Below the pieces are notes generated by a model, which made no database searches, had not been told where the DNA came from, and was given only the letters and a program-made list of their open reading frames with translations. A stretch of DNA of 64,000 nucleotides from Agelas oroides (Eukaryota; Porifera; Demospongiae; Agelasida; Agelasidae): assembly GCA_949130485.1 (NCBI GenBank), contig OX422186.1, positions 8,131,837 through 8,195,836 of the forward strand, written 5' to 3'. This document shows positions 31,701-48,362 of the stretch, one piece after another. Every line of letters starts with the position of its first letter. Within the stretch, counting starts at the first letter, position 1. The position numbers and the translations under genes are program-made.

Positions 31701-34027
31701 ACTGTAATGCTAAATTTGTCATTGTCTTGAGCTCTCCTAGTTAACCCATATTCCACTCTGACCCATGTGGGATGTAAGCTAGCCTGGTTCCCAGGCCACA
31801 TGGTCTGGGAACAGACAGTGCACAGTTACCTATAATACACACATTGCACATGCATAGTACATGTACATTAATCATGACATTATGTGAAATGTCTTGTTGC
31901 ATGCTGGAAATAACAAGATTTGGGGTGAAAATACTGAGTACCACCTGTGCAGTATGTATGGAGATTTGTGATGGCTGGTGGCTGTCCAGTTGTCGTAGCT
32001 CAGTGACAGAGCACTGGCAGCCCAAGCCAGGTGTCCTAGGTTTGGTTCCTGGTGACTGCTGGCTTTTCTATTTCTCATAACATCTTATATGGCATAATTG
32101 TACAGATAGCAACTACTAGCCTCGTTCCCAGGCCCTGCCCAGCTTTCCATCGCTTGCAGTACGGTGGGATAGCTGGGCGGGGGCTGGGAACAAGGCTAAG
32201 CAACTACTGTGTGTAGAGTTTTCTAGTTGTGTGCACCAGTATCATGAGATTTGTGTGTTTCTAGGTGGTTAGCTGGGCGGGGCCTGGGAACAAGGCTAAG
32301 CAACTACTGTGTGTAGAGTTTTCTAGTTGTGTGCACCAGTATCATGAGATTTGTGTGTTTCTAGGTGGTTAGCTGGGCAGGGCCTGGGAACAAGGCTAAG
32401 CAACTACTGTGTGTAGAGTTTTCTAGTTGTGTGCACCAGTATCATGAGATTTGTGTGTTTCTAGGTGGTTCGTTTCCACCCCAATGGGAAGTATATCGCT
32501 ACTGGATCCAGAGACCACACAAGTAGGCTGTGGGATATTCAGAATGGACAGTGTGTGAGACTTTTGACTGGGAACAAGGTGTGTGTGTGTGTGTATGTGT
32601 GTGTGTGTGTGTGTGTGGGAGGGGGGGGGAGGAGGATAGCTAAGCGAGAGGAAGGGTGGAGGGAGGGGTATCTAGAATGGATGTGAGACTCGTGACTAGC
32701 AGCTAAGTATTTGGGAGGGGAGGAAGGGAGTGGATGGACAGTGTGTCACAATGTGACTAGCAGTAAGAGAGTGTTCAGAATGGGCATGTTGGCACTGGAT
32801 AACCTGTTATCAAGATGTGGTCTTACTCTCCTCTATATACTACACAGGGAGCTATCAGCTGTGTTGCATTCTCACCAAGTGGAAAACAATTGGTTTCTGG
32901 AGGTGCGTACGGAAGACACATACTGTATGCCGTTGCCTGTCTGGCACTTTCTTAATTTCCCTCCTCCCTCTTCCTCCCTCCCTCTTCCCCCCCTCCCTCT
33001 TTCTCCTTCCCCCCTCCTCCCTCTTCCCCCCTCCCCCCTCCCTCCCCCCACACAGGTGGTGACGGGCTTATACAACTATGGGATATTGGCTCTGGTAACA
33101 TTGTGAAAGAGTTCAAAGGTCATTCAGAGGTCACCTCCTTGGCATACAGCCCAGATGGCACTCTGCTGGCTTCTAGTTGCCATGGCAACCAGATTAGGGT
33201 GTGGAACATGAGGACCGCCAATGTACTACCAGTGGCCAGCATCGGGTTAGGGTGTGACACAGTGAGGGGAATGCTAGAATCTAGATCACAGCTGATTTTC
33301 TCTGCCTGGTTACCTGGCATGGAGAAAGAGTGCCTGGTACACACTGGTGAAATGTCGCGGTCACCTTTATGACGTTATAATTTCAGAGAAGCATGTGCCG
33401 TGACAAAATTCAAGTACTGGCCTCTATATATTGCATTGGTTGATTCTCTGTGGTTCACAGCCACCTAGACTCGCAAGCTAGACCCAACTGACGCCAGTGC
33501 GAATCAATGGGTCTGAATAGATAGCTACGACAGAGTTGCTTGGTTTGGATAGCTTACTGAGCCTACAGCTCACATGTTCAACTTGAGAGATATCAGTTCC
33601 AGCTCTTATACGGTTCAAGAAGACGGTTTGTTGCAACTTGTTTAGCCTCAAGAAGAGCTTGTGAGCCAATGAAGGACACTGGTACTTTCAACGCTATTAT
33701 TATCTGGACAGGCATACACTATCAGGTCCAAATCACATGACATAGAAATATCAGAATATAATCTGGGGTCCCCACATCTTGGGGGAGTTAAGCTTATGCA
33801 CAAACAGTGTGTATCAGGTGTTCCTTCATTTTTCTGCACACAGAGTATGAAGCTACATTGTCTCTCTCTTCCCCACACACTCATATATACACAGAGCAAG
33901 TTCTGAAACAGATCTAGTATCGCAGCATGTCACTCCAGGCACCTGCGTCCTAAGCCTGCACTTCACCCACAGGAACTGCCTTGTTGCCATAGCAACCACA
34001 ACACAGGCCACACCCACCACCTCATAA
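22737..34027 (+). CDS. TAF5L: TAF5-like protein, SAGA/PCAF complex subunit
   Basis: Seventeen exons: 22737-22817, 22895-23016, 23889-23927, 24290-24408, 25545-25668, 25809-25872, 26619-26673, 27973-28029, 28140-28207, 28930-29147, 30095-30223, 30406-30774, 31343-31454, 32465-32578, 32848-32902, 33056-33245, 33895-34027. Total 682 codons, all phases agree. An N-terminal TAF5 NTD2 helical domain (IFPTFVHIYLDFVSSGH, QSFYNKHCDAMG, KYCLRMCSRAFQLLIQFL) is followed by a Gly/Ser/Pro linker and six WD40 repeats (GHYGPVYSTCFDSMGQY, GHAYPVWDVAF, PLRIFAGHTGGVN, FHPNGKYIATGSRDHTSRLW, SPDGTLLASSC). The C-terminal exon (CVLSLHFTHRNCLVAIATTTQ) resembles the human TAF5L tail rather than TAF5. The protein is a scaffold of SAGA-type histone acetyltransferase complexes. 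The donor of exon 16 is uncertain: two phase-2 choices lie 6 bp apart. Introns carry three minisatellites and several MITEs. Confidence 0.85.
23211..23279. mobile_element. MULE-like MITE, 69 bp
   Basis: TAGTCTCGTTCCCAGACC and complement. Flanks AACAAAATG and GACAAAATA share 7 of 9 bases. Lies in TAF5L intron 2. Confidence 0.65.
23723..23784. repeat. Tandem duplication of about 31 bp
   Basis: The block AATCTCTGATCGCCGCCACC plus CGT(C/T)AGTTC occurs twice in tandem, with one difference. Lies in TAF5L intron 2. Confidence 0.8.
24966..25170. repeat. 22-bp minisatellite, about 9 copies
   Basis: Unit ACTCTGCCTGGCGTGCAACC plus TC, with a C/T variant at one position. Lies in TAF5L intron 4. Confidence 0.9.
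25879..26160. repeat. GGGAGAGGGAGTGTAG-type purine-rich array
   Basis: Irregular 20-40 bp units of GGAGTGTAGGAGGGGGGAGG, almost all purine. Lies directly after the exon 6 donor of TAF5L. Confidence 0.8.
26248..26306. mobile_element. MULE-like MITE hairpin, TAGTCTATCAAGCC family
   Basis: Arms TAGTCTATCAAGCCAGACCA and complement, 59 bp. Flanks share ACAAATGG on both sides. Confidence 0.75.
26755..27535. repeat. 25-bp minisatellite, about 31 copies
   Basis: Unit CTCCACAAAACACATGGCGT plus AGTCT, extremely uniform (rare ATGGCA and CACGTGG variants). Lies in TAF5L intron 7. Since 25 is not a multiple of 3 and the unit lacks stops in the minus frames, all three minus frames stay open for 300 or more codons; these are not genes. 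Confidence 0.95.
28271..28898. mobile_element. piggyBac-like TTAA element split by a nested MITE
   Basis: Outer ends TTAACCTTTTAACTACTAAT and AGTAGTTAAAGGGTTTAA match the ends of the element at 34537. The CCGTATGG MITE (28308-28838) sits inside and accounts for most of the length. Lies in TAF5L intron 9. Confidence 0.65.
28308..28838. mobile_element. TA-flanked CCGTATGG MITE, full length
   Basis: CCGTATGGTTGGTAATTTTC and complement, with TA directly outside each end. The inside is related to 12459-13015. No coding sequence. Confidence 0.85.
29709..29793. repeat. Tandem duplication of about 42 bp
   Basis: GAGGCATCATACGCATGCGT plus ACTCCTAGTACACCCTTACA occurs twice back to back. Lies in TAF5L intron 10. 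Confidence 0.85.
31985..32085 (+). repeat. tRNA-derived SINE head
   Basis: A-box-like TAGCTCAGTGACAGAGC and B-box-like GGTTTGGTTCC about 40 bp apart. Not a foldable tRNA. Lies in TAF5L intron 13. Confidence 0.5.
32117..32198. mobile_element. MULE-like MITE with exact 9-bp target duplication
   Basis: TAGCCTCGTTCCCAGGCC and GGCTGGGAACAAGGCTA, 82 bp. AGCAACTAC directly precedes and follows. Its right half was later copied into the tandem array that follows. Confidence 0.85.
32165..32464. repeat. Three 100-bp tandem units carrying a 3' splice site
   Basis: Units end at 32264, 32364 and 32464, each with TTTGTGTGTTTCTAG followed by GTGGTT. Only the third runs on into TAF5L exon 14. Each unit also contains the right arm of the MITE at 32117. 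Confidence 0.92.
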
Positions 34028-34160
34028 CCTACAAAGCTACGTAGTGTCTTCAGGTCTTCAATCTGGCTAATCCTATCCCCACCCTACTTCGTTCTGCCAA
34101 CTCTAGGGCTGATTTTAATCAAGAGATATTTAGCACATATTCTTGTAGGCAGGTCAATGA

Positions 34161-39130
<4,970 letters not shown>

Positions 39131-39409
39131 AACTGCTGCAGAATCAGTGACTGAAGGGGCACGTTGCACGGTCTAATTACAAGAAGGTTAAAGGTCATGC
39201 AAAATGAGTTTTTAACATTTCAAGCATGCGCAGAAGTGTCCTCGCGGGAAAATCAAAACTTGCTGACTTGGCAAAAAAACTCACTGTTTGAGCGCTTCAG
39301 GCATTACTTATTCAGTAACACAGTATACCTTCCAAGGCGCTGACGTGGGGGGTTGCTCTACCTGTGTCCTTACCGAAGCGACTAATCTAGAGTTTTGGCA
39401 GCTCCAGAC
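39131..39409. promoter_or_regulatory. Divergent promoter spacer EXOSC6 / Schlafen-like gene
   Basis: 279 bp between opposite ATGs. No TATA box recognised and no repeat. Shared promoter is inferred. Confidence 0.45.
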
Positions 39410-42400
39410 ATGCCTCTAGTCAGAAAGAGAGCTTTACACGACGACTCTCCCTCCAAAGACCAGGTTTGGAGGAGCCATTTGACTAGTCTGGCGGTTAGAT
39501 ATTGTGCGTTGCTCACTTTCTCTTTTCTCTTTTTCCTCTCCAGCCACAGCCAAAACCTCAGAAGAAGGCTAAACGAGTGCAAACGGAGTAAGTACCATCC
39601 TAGAGCTAAGATCAAATGGTGATAAGCAAGTGCTAATTAGATCTAACATTTCAATACAGTTGCGAAGATAAGGCCTACTTGTTTTGTGTCAGGGAATGAA
39701 TTTTGGAGTTTGTTAGCCTCGTTCCTGCCACCAGTTTTTTTGATCTTGTGTGCAGTTGCATACTGTAAGTGATCAAAAAGAAATAAGAAGGCCTGGGAAA
39801 GTTTGGCCAAACGAATATTGGCAAAATTATACTTGCTTACAGTGTAAGTAAGCTTACTCAGCACAAAGACTGTGTAGGGATAGGGACATAAGGGACCTCT
39901 TGCCTTCCCTCTCGGTTTTCACACTGTAAAACTGGATGCTGGTAAGGTCTTGAAATGCAGCTATCACACCTGGACTTTCATGCTGCAGATATACAGAGTT
40001 TGACCGGATTGGGTACACCCAGGACCAATTTCATTCATTGTTCAGGACGATACCAGCTGGTATTGAAGAACTACAGAAGGTACACATGCTTTAGGGATCA
40101 GATTGTTGAGCCACTCCACTCCAAAAGCTAGTGTGTTTCCTCTCTCTGAGAACACCTCACAGCTACCACTGATGTTAATGGCCACATTGATGAAAGGATG
40201 TGTTCTTCCCCCCCCCCCCCCCCCGTTTGCACAGCTCCTGTCAAAGCAGCTTGGCTCCTTCTTGAATGGGAAGGGTGGGATCCTATGCTTTGGTGTGCGA
40301 GAAAACGGTGAGAATTCACTTTTATACATGTGATCGGCTTTGAAGATGAAAGTGGCGTGGCAGGGAGGCTAATACTAGCCCCATTCCCACTTAAGTTTCC
40401 AGTTTCTTTGGACCACTCTGGATTAGTGCAGACTAAAGCTGTAACTACTGACATTAACTTTCAATTTTCATATTTTGTATACAGTATGTGACAAGCTGGG
40501 AAGAATGATGTCACTACTTTGTTCTTTGCAGGTACAATTTATGGGGAGAGTATCACAAGGATGCAGGAAGACAATCTCAAGTTGGTCATTGATGAAACCC
40601 TGAAGAAGTTTCATCCTCTCGTTCACCCTACAAACTACAGGCAAGTGTTTGTGCACAACACTTACAGTAAGGTCACTATGGGGGAGGAGCTGGAAATTTT
40701 ACCTCTATGATACTCTGATCGAATATGGTGAACTATATAGCCTTTGTTCTCAGGCTCTCCCCACATGAACCAAGTGATCAATGGTTGGGAGGCAGCCCAG
40801 ACACAAGGCAGGGTTTCATTAGAAATTTGACAAGGGGGGGCAAAACAGGACTTACAAAAATTTGGGGGGGGGCAGAGATTTTGCCACTTGCAGCCCTTTA
40901 GGGGGGGTCTGGGACATGCCCCCCAGAATTTTTTGAGAATTTAGACCTTCTGAGAGCAATTCTGGTGCATTTTCGTATTATTACATTCAATTACACACTG
41001 AAAACAAATGCCACCCCCAACTTCTGAGGGGGGTGATTGCCCCCCCCCCCCCCCCCCCCTAAATGAAACCCTGCAAGGCCAATGTTGAACTTTTACCTCA
41101 TTCCCATTTCGTGCGGGAGAATAAGCTACGTAGTTGAGCTGAGTATTTTGCTATTGTAGTATTAACATAGCTGTCAACTGTTTGGTGCCTTCGTGCCAAG
41201 ATTACGTGTAAAACCAACCCAGGTCATCATGTGCATGTGTGAACCTACGTCAAGTTTGCACCGAAAACCATCATAGAAACCTCTGCATTACACTCAATCC
41301 CAAGCCCCCAGCTTTCCGTCACTCGCAGGGCATGGAAAGCTGGTTAGGGACCTGGGAGCGAGGCTACCTCTGTATGATAATTGCTGCATTTGGTTGTTCC
41401 AGGGTGTCCTTCACGCCAGTGAGGGTTGTGGGGTCAAGAAGTGCATCGGCTCTACAGGTTGTCGAGATTCGGGTAAACCCTGGTGATGATTCAGAGCTAT
41501 TTGAAGACCTTTATCATGAGGTGACTCCATCTATCCCTGCACATCTATGATGTTGCTATCGCAATGCTTTGTAGGCTCAGAATCAACCTTGTTCCCAGGC
41601 TAGCGATCAAAAACCGGAGAAGGCCTGGGAACGAGGCTAGCTGTATGTATGTGACTTCTAATTGCAAACCAAATATTTAGGATGTATACTTGCCATCAGA
41701 GGACTGTTTTTTGCTCCTAATTCTGAAGTCACATGGCTATGAAGAATGATAAAAATGACATAGTTGATATGTAACGTCACCTGCTGTGCAGAATGCAATT
41801 AGGCCAGTATCAGGCTTTACCAGTCACCATGAAGTGTCCATGCGTTTTAGGTTTTCTCACAAAGAAAATTACTTCAGAATTAGGAACTCCTGCAAGTCTG
41901 TCATCTGAGACAAGACTCCAGTATTTTGGTTTCAATATGGCAATTACTGTCAAATACCTACAGAAAGTAACTGGTAACTAATAACAACACTGGTACAGTA
42001 AAATTAGCTAACTACACAATGCTCTTGCTAGCTAGCAGATGGATGAATAACTGTTAACTTTTACAATCGTCACTCTAGATTATGTATTGAGTGCCCATGT
42101 TTTGGAGACATTAAAATATAGGGGCAGATGCTAGTACATGTACGTAGACCAGATGAAAGCAAGGCTAGTTTTCTGGCTCACTTGCAGTGAGAGAGTGTTT
42201 ACTGGAGCTGGACCAACCACTCCATAGGTTCTACACATTTGTGCGCATTTTTATTGTAGCTAAAACAACCATCCTTCGCTAATCATTCTACCTGCAGGTC
42301 TATGTGAGAAAAGCAGGTGGAATACGTGGACCTCTCACTCCTCATGAGATCAAACTACTCACTGTGCAACAGTTGAGAAAGGTAGCCTCATTTCCAGACC

Positions 42401-43253
42401 TTCATTTGTGCATGCTAGCTGTAAGCGGTAAAGGATCGGATAGTGGGAAAGCCTGGTAACAAAGATATGAGAAAGGTGTATGTAGCTTAGATGTAGTGTA
42501 TCTTTAGCCTCGTTCCCAGGTCTTCCCACAGTCCAGTTTTTGATCGCTTGCAGTTTTTGCATACTCCAAGCGATCAAAAACTGGACGGTGGAAAGGCCTG
42601 GGAACGAGGCTAGTGTATCTTCTCAATTATTGCTGTCCACAGAGCACCACTTCTTAATTATTATAGTGTTCTACTGTCTCCTCCCTGCACAGAAAATGGA
42701 AGAAGAGGAGTCCATTGGTAACACTAAAAACTGTCCTTCACCTACTCCCTGTAAGACGACAAAGTGTCCAACATCTACTCCCTATGCCTCAGAAGTCAAG
42801 TCAAATGAGATCAAGTCAAATGAGATCAAGTCAAATGAGGTCAAGTCAAGTGAGGTCAAGTCAAGTGATATCAAGAAAGAGATGAAGTTGGACAATTCTG
42901 CAACACTCAGACCAAAGCCTCATAGCACTAATCAGCCCAAACGAGAACGTCAACGGATTGTTCGTCCCCCACCACGTCCTCCTGTTCTCAAACAATCAGC
43001 ATGTCCTCCACACCCCTCTTACTACCCACAACATATTCCATCCTCTCATGTTCCCCGATATCAAGTGCTCCCTCTACCACCTCATTTACACAATCATCTA
43101 GTACTCCCTCCACTCCCTCATCTCCTCAAACATCCAGGACTCCCTCCACTCCATCATCTCCTCAAACATCCAGGACTCCCTCCACACCCCTCTCACTCTC
43201 CATGGTACACTGACAACAGGTATCATAAAGACGGGTTCATCTATCATCACTAA
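39410..43253 (+). CDS. Schlafen-like AlbA_2-domain protein with Lys/Pro-rich tail
   Basis: Eight exons: 39410-39463, 39544-39587, 39989-40079, 40235-40307, 40532-40640, 41403-41520, 42298-42381, 42693-43253. Total 377 codons, phases agree. The basic N-terminus (MPLVRKRALHDDSPSKDQ, KKAKR) looks like a nuclear signal. The AlbA_2 domain covers about residues 45-190: FLNGKGGILCFGVREN, TIYGESITRMQED, LVIDETLKKFHP, VVEIRVNPG, VYVRKAGGIRGPLTPHEI. This is the Schlafen-core fold (compare SLFNL1), nucleic-acid binding and in some relatives RNase-like; activity here is unknown. The last exon codes a low-complexity tail: five KSNEI/KSSEV-type repeats, then Pro/His-rich HLLKHPGLPP units. The intron after exon 5 starts GCAAGT, a GC-AG intron; reading through instead gives a stop after 23 codons and loses the rest of the domain. 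Confidence 0.8.
40809..41073. mobile_element. hAT-like MITE with 5-bp target duplication CAAGG
   Basis: CAGGGTTTCATT on the left, AATGAAACCCTG on the right, with G- and C-runs inside. CAAGG on both sides (40804-40808, 41074-41078). Lies in the Schlafen-like gene intron 5. Confidence 0.75.
42505..42612. mobile_element. MULE-like MITE with exact 9-bp target duplication
   Basis: TAGCCTCGTTCCCAGG and complement, inner arms GTTTTTGATCGCTTG. GTGTATCTT on both sides. Confidence 0.88.
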
Positions 43254-43500
43254 CATTTTTGTTTCTGTCAGGGATTTTTTTCTATGTATAACATCAAGCT
43301 TATTCCATTAACTGCGCATGCGTAGACTTTCTCTTTGTACCATGTTTTTGATGCAGCATGCCTGTCAGTTACTCTTGTATTCTTCAACATCATTTGTCCT
43401 CCAAATTGAACTGAATGTTGACCAACAATGAATGATTTTGAGGCTACAGTGGAAATTTGTACACAGCAGACATGATTTCCATTTTGAGCATGCCTGAGCC

Positions 43501-43730
43501 TAGTCTATCAAGCCAGACCCTCTCTCACCCTCCAAATAAATGTGAGAGAGGGTCCAGCAGATGTTATTAGTATTCACGAATTGCTGACCAATCAGATCTT
43601 ACTGTTCAATTTTGAGACCGTAGCAACACCTTGGATTCAGTATGTAAGACCAATACTGGTGCAGTTTAGGTTGCCGCCTGTGAACTATGAATACGTCTAA
43701 GTGTGAAAGATGGACTAGCTTGATAGACTA
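43501..43730. mobile_element. MULE-like MITE with exact 9-bp target duplication
   Basis: TAGTCTATCAAGCCAGACCC on the left, CTAGCTTGATAGACTA on the right. GCCTGAGCC on both sides. 230 bp, the longest of its family here. Intergenic. Confidence 0.85.
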
Positions 43731-43822
43731 GCCTGAGCCCACATTAACAGCTATAGTACTTACACATGAAGCTAGAGGCTAACTAAATGTACTATGAAAA
43801 TATGAAACAGGTAAATCTTCAA

Positions 43823-43929
43823 GAATAAAATTAGTATGTCAAAAACTTGCCGACTGGTTGTTGTAAAAATCTAGTGGCTTTTTGTAGAAAATGTTATACA
43901 GGCAAGTTTGTGACATACTAATTTATTCA
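43823..43929. mobile_element. Short MITE, GAATAAAATTAGTATGTC ends
   Basis: 107-bp inverted repeat with GGCAAGTTT / AACTTGCC inside. From 43930 to 44613 I see nothing else recognisable beyond the presumed promoter of the next gene. Confidence 0.6.
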
Positions 43930-44613
43930 TAAAACATATACCTGGCTACCAATGACTGTAGTTAGTAATGGGCCATTGGTGACTTCCAAACTAAGATAGC
44001 TATGGCAAGCAAAATTGTGAGAGTTCACCTAAACTCTGCACGCAATCTGAAATAATATTCTCAAGAGAGTAGCTAGTTTTTGCAGATGCAGACTGTGTGC
44101 GTTGTAAGTGTAGACCTTACATGCAATACCTCACAAGGCATGCCACTGAGTTGACCGAAATTATTATGGTTGAAATGTTTTTACAGTCATTAACATCTAC
44201 CATACTTTGGTCATCTCAGTTGCGCATGCATGCCTTGTGTGTGTGTGTGACACATCGTAAAGTTCAAGGGATGCTTTCAGTTTGCGTTGTATTGGAGGAG
44301 TTCCATGGTTGCATAGTCATGGTATGCAGAAATATAGCCAATTAGGTCTTCTGAAAGAAGAGACTGATTAAACTAAAAAGCTCCTCAATAGAATTTAAGA
44401 AAATCCTGTTTGGTAGCATTCCTTTGATAAATGTCACACTGATGTACTGAAACAACCTAAAATATGGTTGCAGTGACCCAGGTGCTTTTACAGTGATATA
44501 TATAGTGTGTAACCTCTGTACGATGCTAGCACAATTCGAAGCCTTTTGATGATCAATCTAAATATACGGATCCGAGATAAGCTTTGTTGCAGAGCAGGGA
44601 TGCATATAAACTC

Positions 44614-47600
44614 ATGGAGCTGTACAAATTAATAGCGCTGTGCTTCTTCCTGAATTCGGTCCTGTATTTTGCAGAAGCTCAAGTGAATTGCCCACTTTTC
44701 ACTGCGGACCTCCTGGGGACCACGGATGTGCCAAGTGTAACTGGACTAATTGGAGCTGTGTTTGGGGCTGTTAGCGGAGACCCTTCACCGGTGAGTGTGG
44801 AGGTGCACAACTCAAACATCGTGTGTCTCAGAAGTGGTCGCACTCGGGACACATACAGTGGGGTGTCGGTGGTCGTGAACTACACTTGCACTGGTGCATC
44901 CTCCGAGTGTACTGGGACTCCCATTCTCTCTCAGTTCGAGTTTGAGTGTGCGACTGGCCCTACCTGGACTGCCAGTGTGGACGGCAGTACTGACAGCATC
45001 ATCACAACTCCCCCAGATGGCAGTTTATCAACCACCCTAAGAACAGACTGTGGAGTGTGTGTCAGTCCAGCAAGATCTCTATTTGCTACTATCACTAACA
45101 ATGACCAGCACTGTGGATGCAAGTATTAGTCAAATGTATGAGGGAGCATAAACACTGTCTGATCTACCTTCTCTTATGTTGGGGATGAGTCAACTACTCT
45201 TCTTGTGCTCATGGATTTGATTACCATGCAGTTGTTCAGTAACTGTATGGACGTTTTGTTCCACTCTTCTCCCTTCCCGTCCCACACACACAACACACAT
45301 GCACTCACTCCTCACTCCTCTAATGTGTGTGTGACTCCACTTCTCTCCTTTCCACATTCATACACATGCACACTCACTCCTGTAAGCCTGCAACTCAGCC
45401 TGTAGTGTTGGCTTGATGAGGTGTTTCAATCGTTTGGACAGTGGCTGTTGCAACTTCTTTGAGAATGACATGTGTGTGGAAAGTTGCACATCTCCCCTGG
45501 TGCCCAACAGCAACTTTGATTGTGGTAAGCAAATTAAGTTTATAATGCACTCAAGTTTCTCTTTGTTTGTACATCAGTATGCATACATGCAGGGCCACGA
45601 TATCATGATCAGCAACTGCTAAATCCTTACTTCTATCCATTGTTCATCAATCACTCTCCAACCATCCATCTACCCATCTATGGCTATTCATCCATCCATG
45701 AGCTAAATTTATGCACTTAATTGTTAGTCAGACCATGCAGTAGATATGCATGGCTTATAGACATCGTAAGATGAGGAAAAGTGAAAGCGAGGAATTGAAC
45801 CAATTAAGGTGCCTTGGCTTGAGTTGCCAGTTTTATGCTCTGACCAATGAGCCATGACCACCATGTAACCACCACCTGCCTCAGTAAGTTGTCATTTGAC
45901 TTTATAAATGTAGGCTGCAGCAAGTGCAATCAATGCTGGCTCATGCAAGGAGTCCAGTATCACTTAGTCATTTGATTGCCAGTAATCTGGTACATTAACC
46001 ATCAATCTATGCATGTTCAGTGGTAGGCACCTGGTTACGTCCATATATACTACACATCACAACTACAAGGAAAGAGCCGGGTATAGCTACTGCATGGTTG
46101 TATGATTGTGTACTCACTTTTGATCATGTTGTAGCATTGCATCATCTTCTTCTTACTATGGAGTCTATGTCATTTACGTACGCAGAATTTGCTGGGAAAC
46201 ATTGCATGCTGTATAATATTTAGCAGGGGTATAGTTAGTGAGTTCAATTATGTGTGTGGTGGTACTGCAACACTCTGCCGGACTGTATTCATCAGATGCA
46301 AGCTGGAAGCCTTGTGCATGCACCTTCTCCTGGTGGGCAACCTTTCTTATTTTGGCGGTCAGCCTGCATCTATGTTCTCACTCCCTCATGCAGTATCAAG
46401 CTGTATACACACATTCTTCTTAGGAGTAAGAACCAAATTGACATGCATCAGATTCTGTATGATACTTGTTTACATGCAAGAGTTTCAAAAAGCATGTGAC
46501 TGGTAATTTTAAAGTCATCCGCAGTATTCAACGAGTTCAAGGATGACCAGTTCGCAGACTGGTACGTACAATTAACTTCCTCAGATTCCTTAGATTCCCC
46601 AGATTCTTCAGATATTTTCTACTTGCTATTTTGGCAGATGCTATAATTATATAGCTTGACGGGGATTTACTACATAGCAAGCTCTGCAGTATCATAATGA
46701 CTAACTTAGCAACAGAACCCATTCTATGGTAACTATAGACTACCTTTTAAAGTGACAGCCAAAATGGATTTAATTAGACATGAATATATTTGGACTAGCA
46801 AATCAGCTGTAGACTGTGGAGTCCCAAATCGTCTTATCAGTGTAACAATTTCATGTCCTGCATGTAACTCAAGACATTCAAGTGTCCTTCTGAGTATCTG
46901 TGGTGTGTTGGTACATTGACCTGGTTACTTAACTGCTGCACGCAGTGGGAACAATAATCTTGGAATCCACTGATTTGCACTCTACAATTTCCTCCACAGT
47001 CGATAGTAGTACCAATGGCACTGGTACCATTAGCACTGGCCAGCCCAGTTACTCTGTGACTGAGTGTGAAGATCCTCAACTGAGCTTCAGTGTCATGCTA
47101 TCTGGACAGAATTCCTGTACTGTCACAGTTTCCACTCTTGATGACAGCGCCACTGGTAAGTAGTGAAACAGCAGCTAAACGTTGTACTGCAAAAGTAGAA
47201 ATGCGCTTATCAGAAATGCAATAGCACTAATGGAAATCACCTGCACACTGACCAAATGTCGAATGTAATATCACAAAGTTAGAAGTGAGCTGACTGCATG
47301 GGCCACCGCAGCTACCATAACTGACAACTGGAGTTCAGAGAAGCCAGAAGGATGACGTCATGCTAAGTGTTCACAGTTTACATAGGGATGTCACTGCACT
47401 ATACATACTGATCAAATGGGCTTGGGAATGAAGCTAATACTGAACTGCTGCCTCCTTCATGACTGTCTTACACTATAATAGTTAGCTGGTACACACAGTT
47501 AAATATACCAGTGGTATAGAGAGACTATCTGCTCTCCTATATTTAGTTCCAGATGACTACATTGAACTCAACCCACCAGTGATACTTCAATTCTCTGCTA

Positions 47601-48295
47601 CCGTTACTAGTCTCCCAGTGAACATCGACATTGTGGATGACCTTGTGTTTGAGTCAACTGAACGTTTTAACATCAGTCTCAGTACTACCAGTGATGGATG
47701 TGTCATCTCTCCTGGAAATGAAATCATCCCAGTTTATATATTGGATGACGGTGAGACACTGTGTGCATGCACATTGCACATGCATACATCTCACAGTTAC
47801 CTCATAACATACCTGTGTTTTAGAACAATATCTAGAGTAGGCTAACAGTTTGTCTGCATGCTCGTAATATACACTGCTGCCTGGCAAGCATGAGTGGTTG
47901 ACTTGAAGCTACCAGATGATGTCAGATGTGTGTATAGCCCTAATCACTAGCGGCAAAGTGAATGTGTGCTTGGTGGGGGAATACAAGTTTGCTTAATTTG
48001 TTTGTTGTTTGTTCGTTGTTTGTTTGTTTGTTCATTTGTGCACAAAGATATATACCTCATGCAGATAGATTACCTAAGTACAACCCTTTCTTGTGGAATT
48101 ACATGAGATTTATATTTCAATCAATGCTCATCTACAGAGGACTGCACAGGTGTGGCTAGTATCCCATGTGATGAGAATGCCATGTGTGAAGAACTCCGTA
48201 AACGTAACAACTTTACCTGTACTTGTATTCCACCGTATGTGGGGAATGGAATGACATGTTCACGTGGTAAGTGTCTCTGCTTTGTTGCATGCAGC

Positions 48296-48362
<67 letters not shown>

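Noticed and set aside
31993-32055. Functional tRNA gene
   Set aside because: A- and B-box-like words are present but cloverleaf arms do not pair; treated as a SINE head. Same for 5780, 45781 and 55818.
33246-33372. Read-through end of TAF5L exon 16 as the protein C-terminus
   Set aside because: It gives an in-frame stop, but the exon at 33895-34027 matches the TAF5L tail in phase and is the better terminus.
46525-46561. Possible small exon VFNEFKDDQFAD in the Calx-beta gene
   Set aside because: It has AG and GTACGT borders but its 37 nt break the phase-1 pattern; exon 45399-45524 joins 46946-47155 directly in frame.
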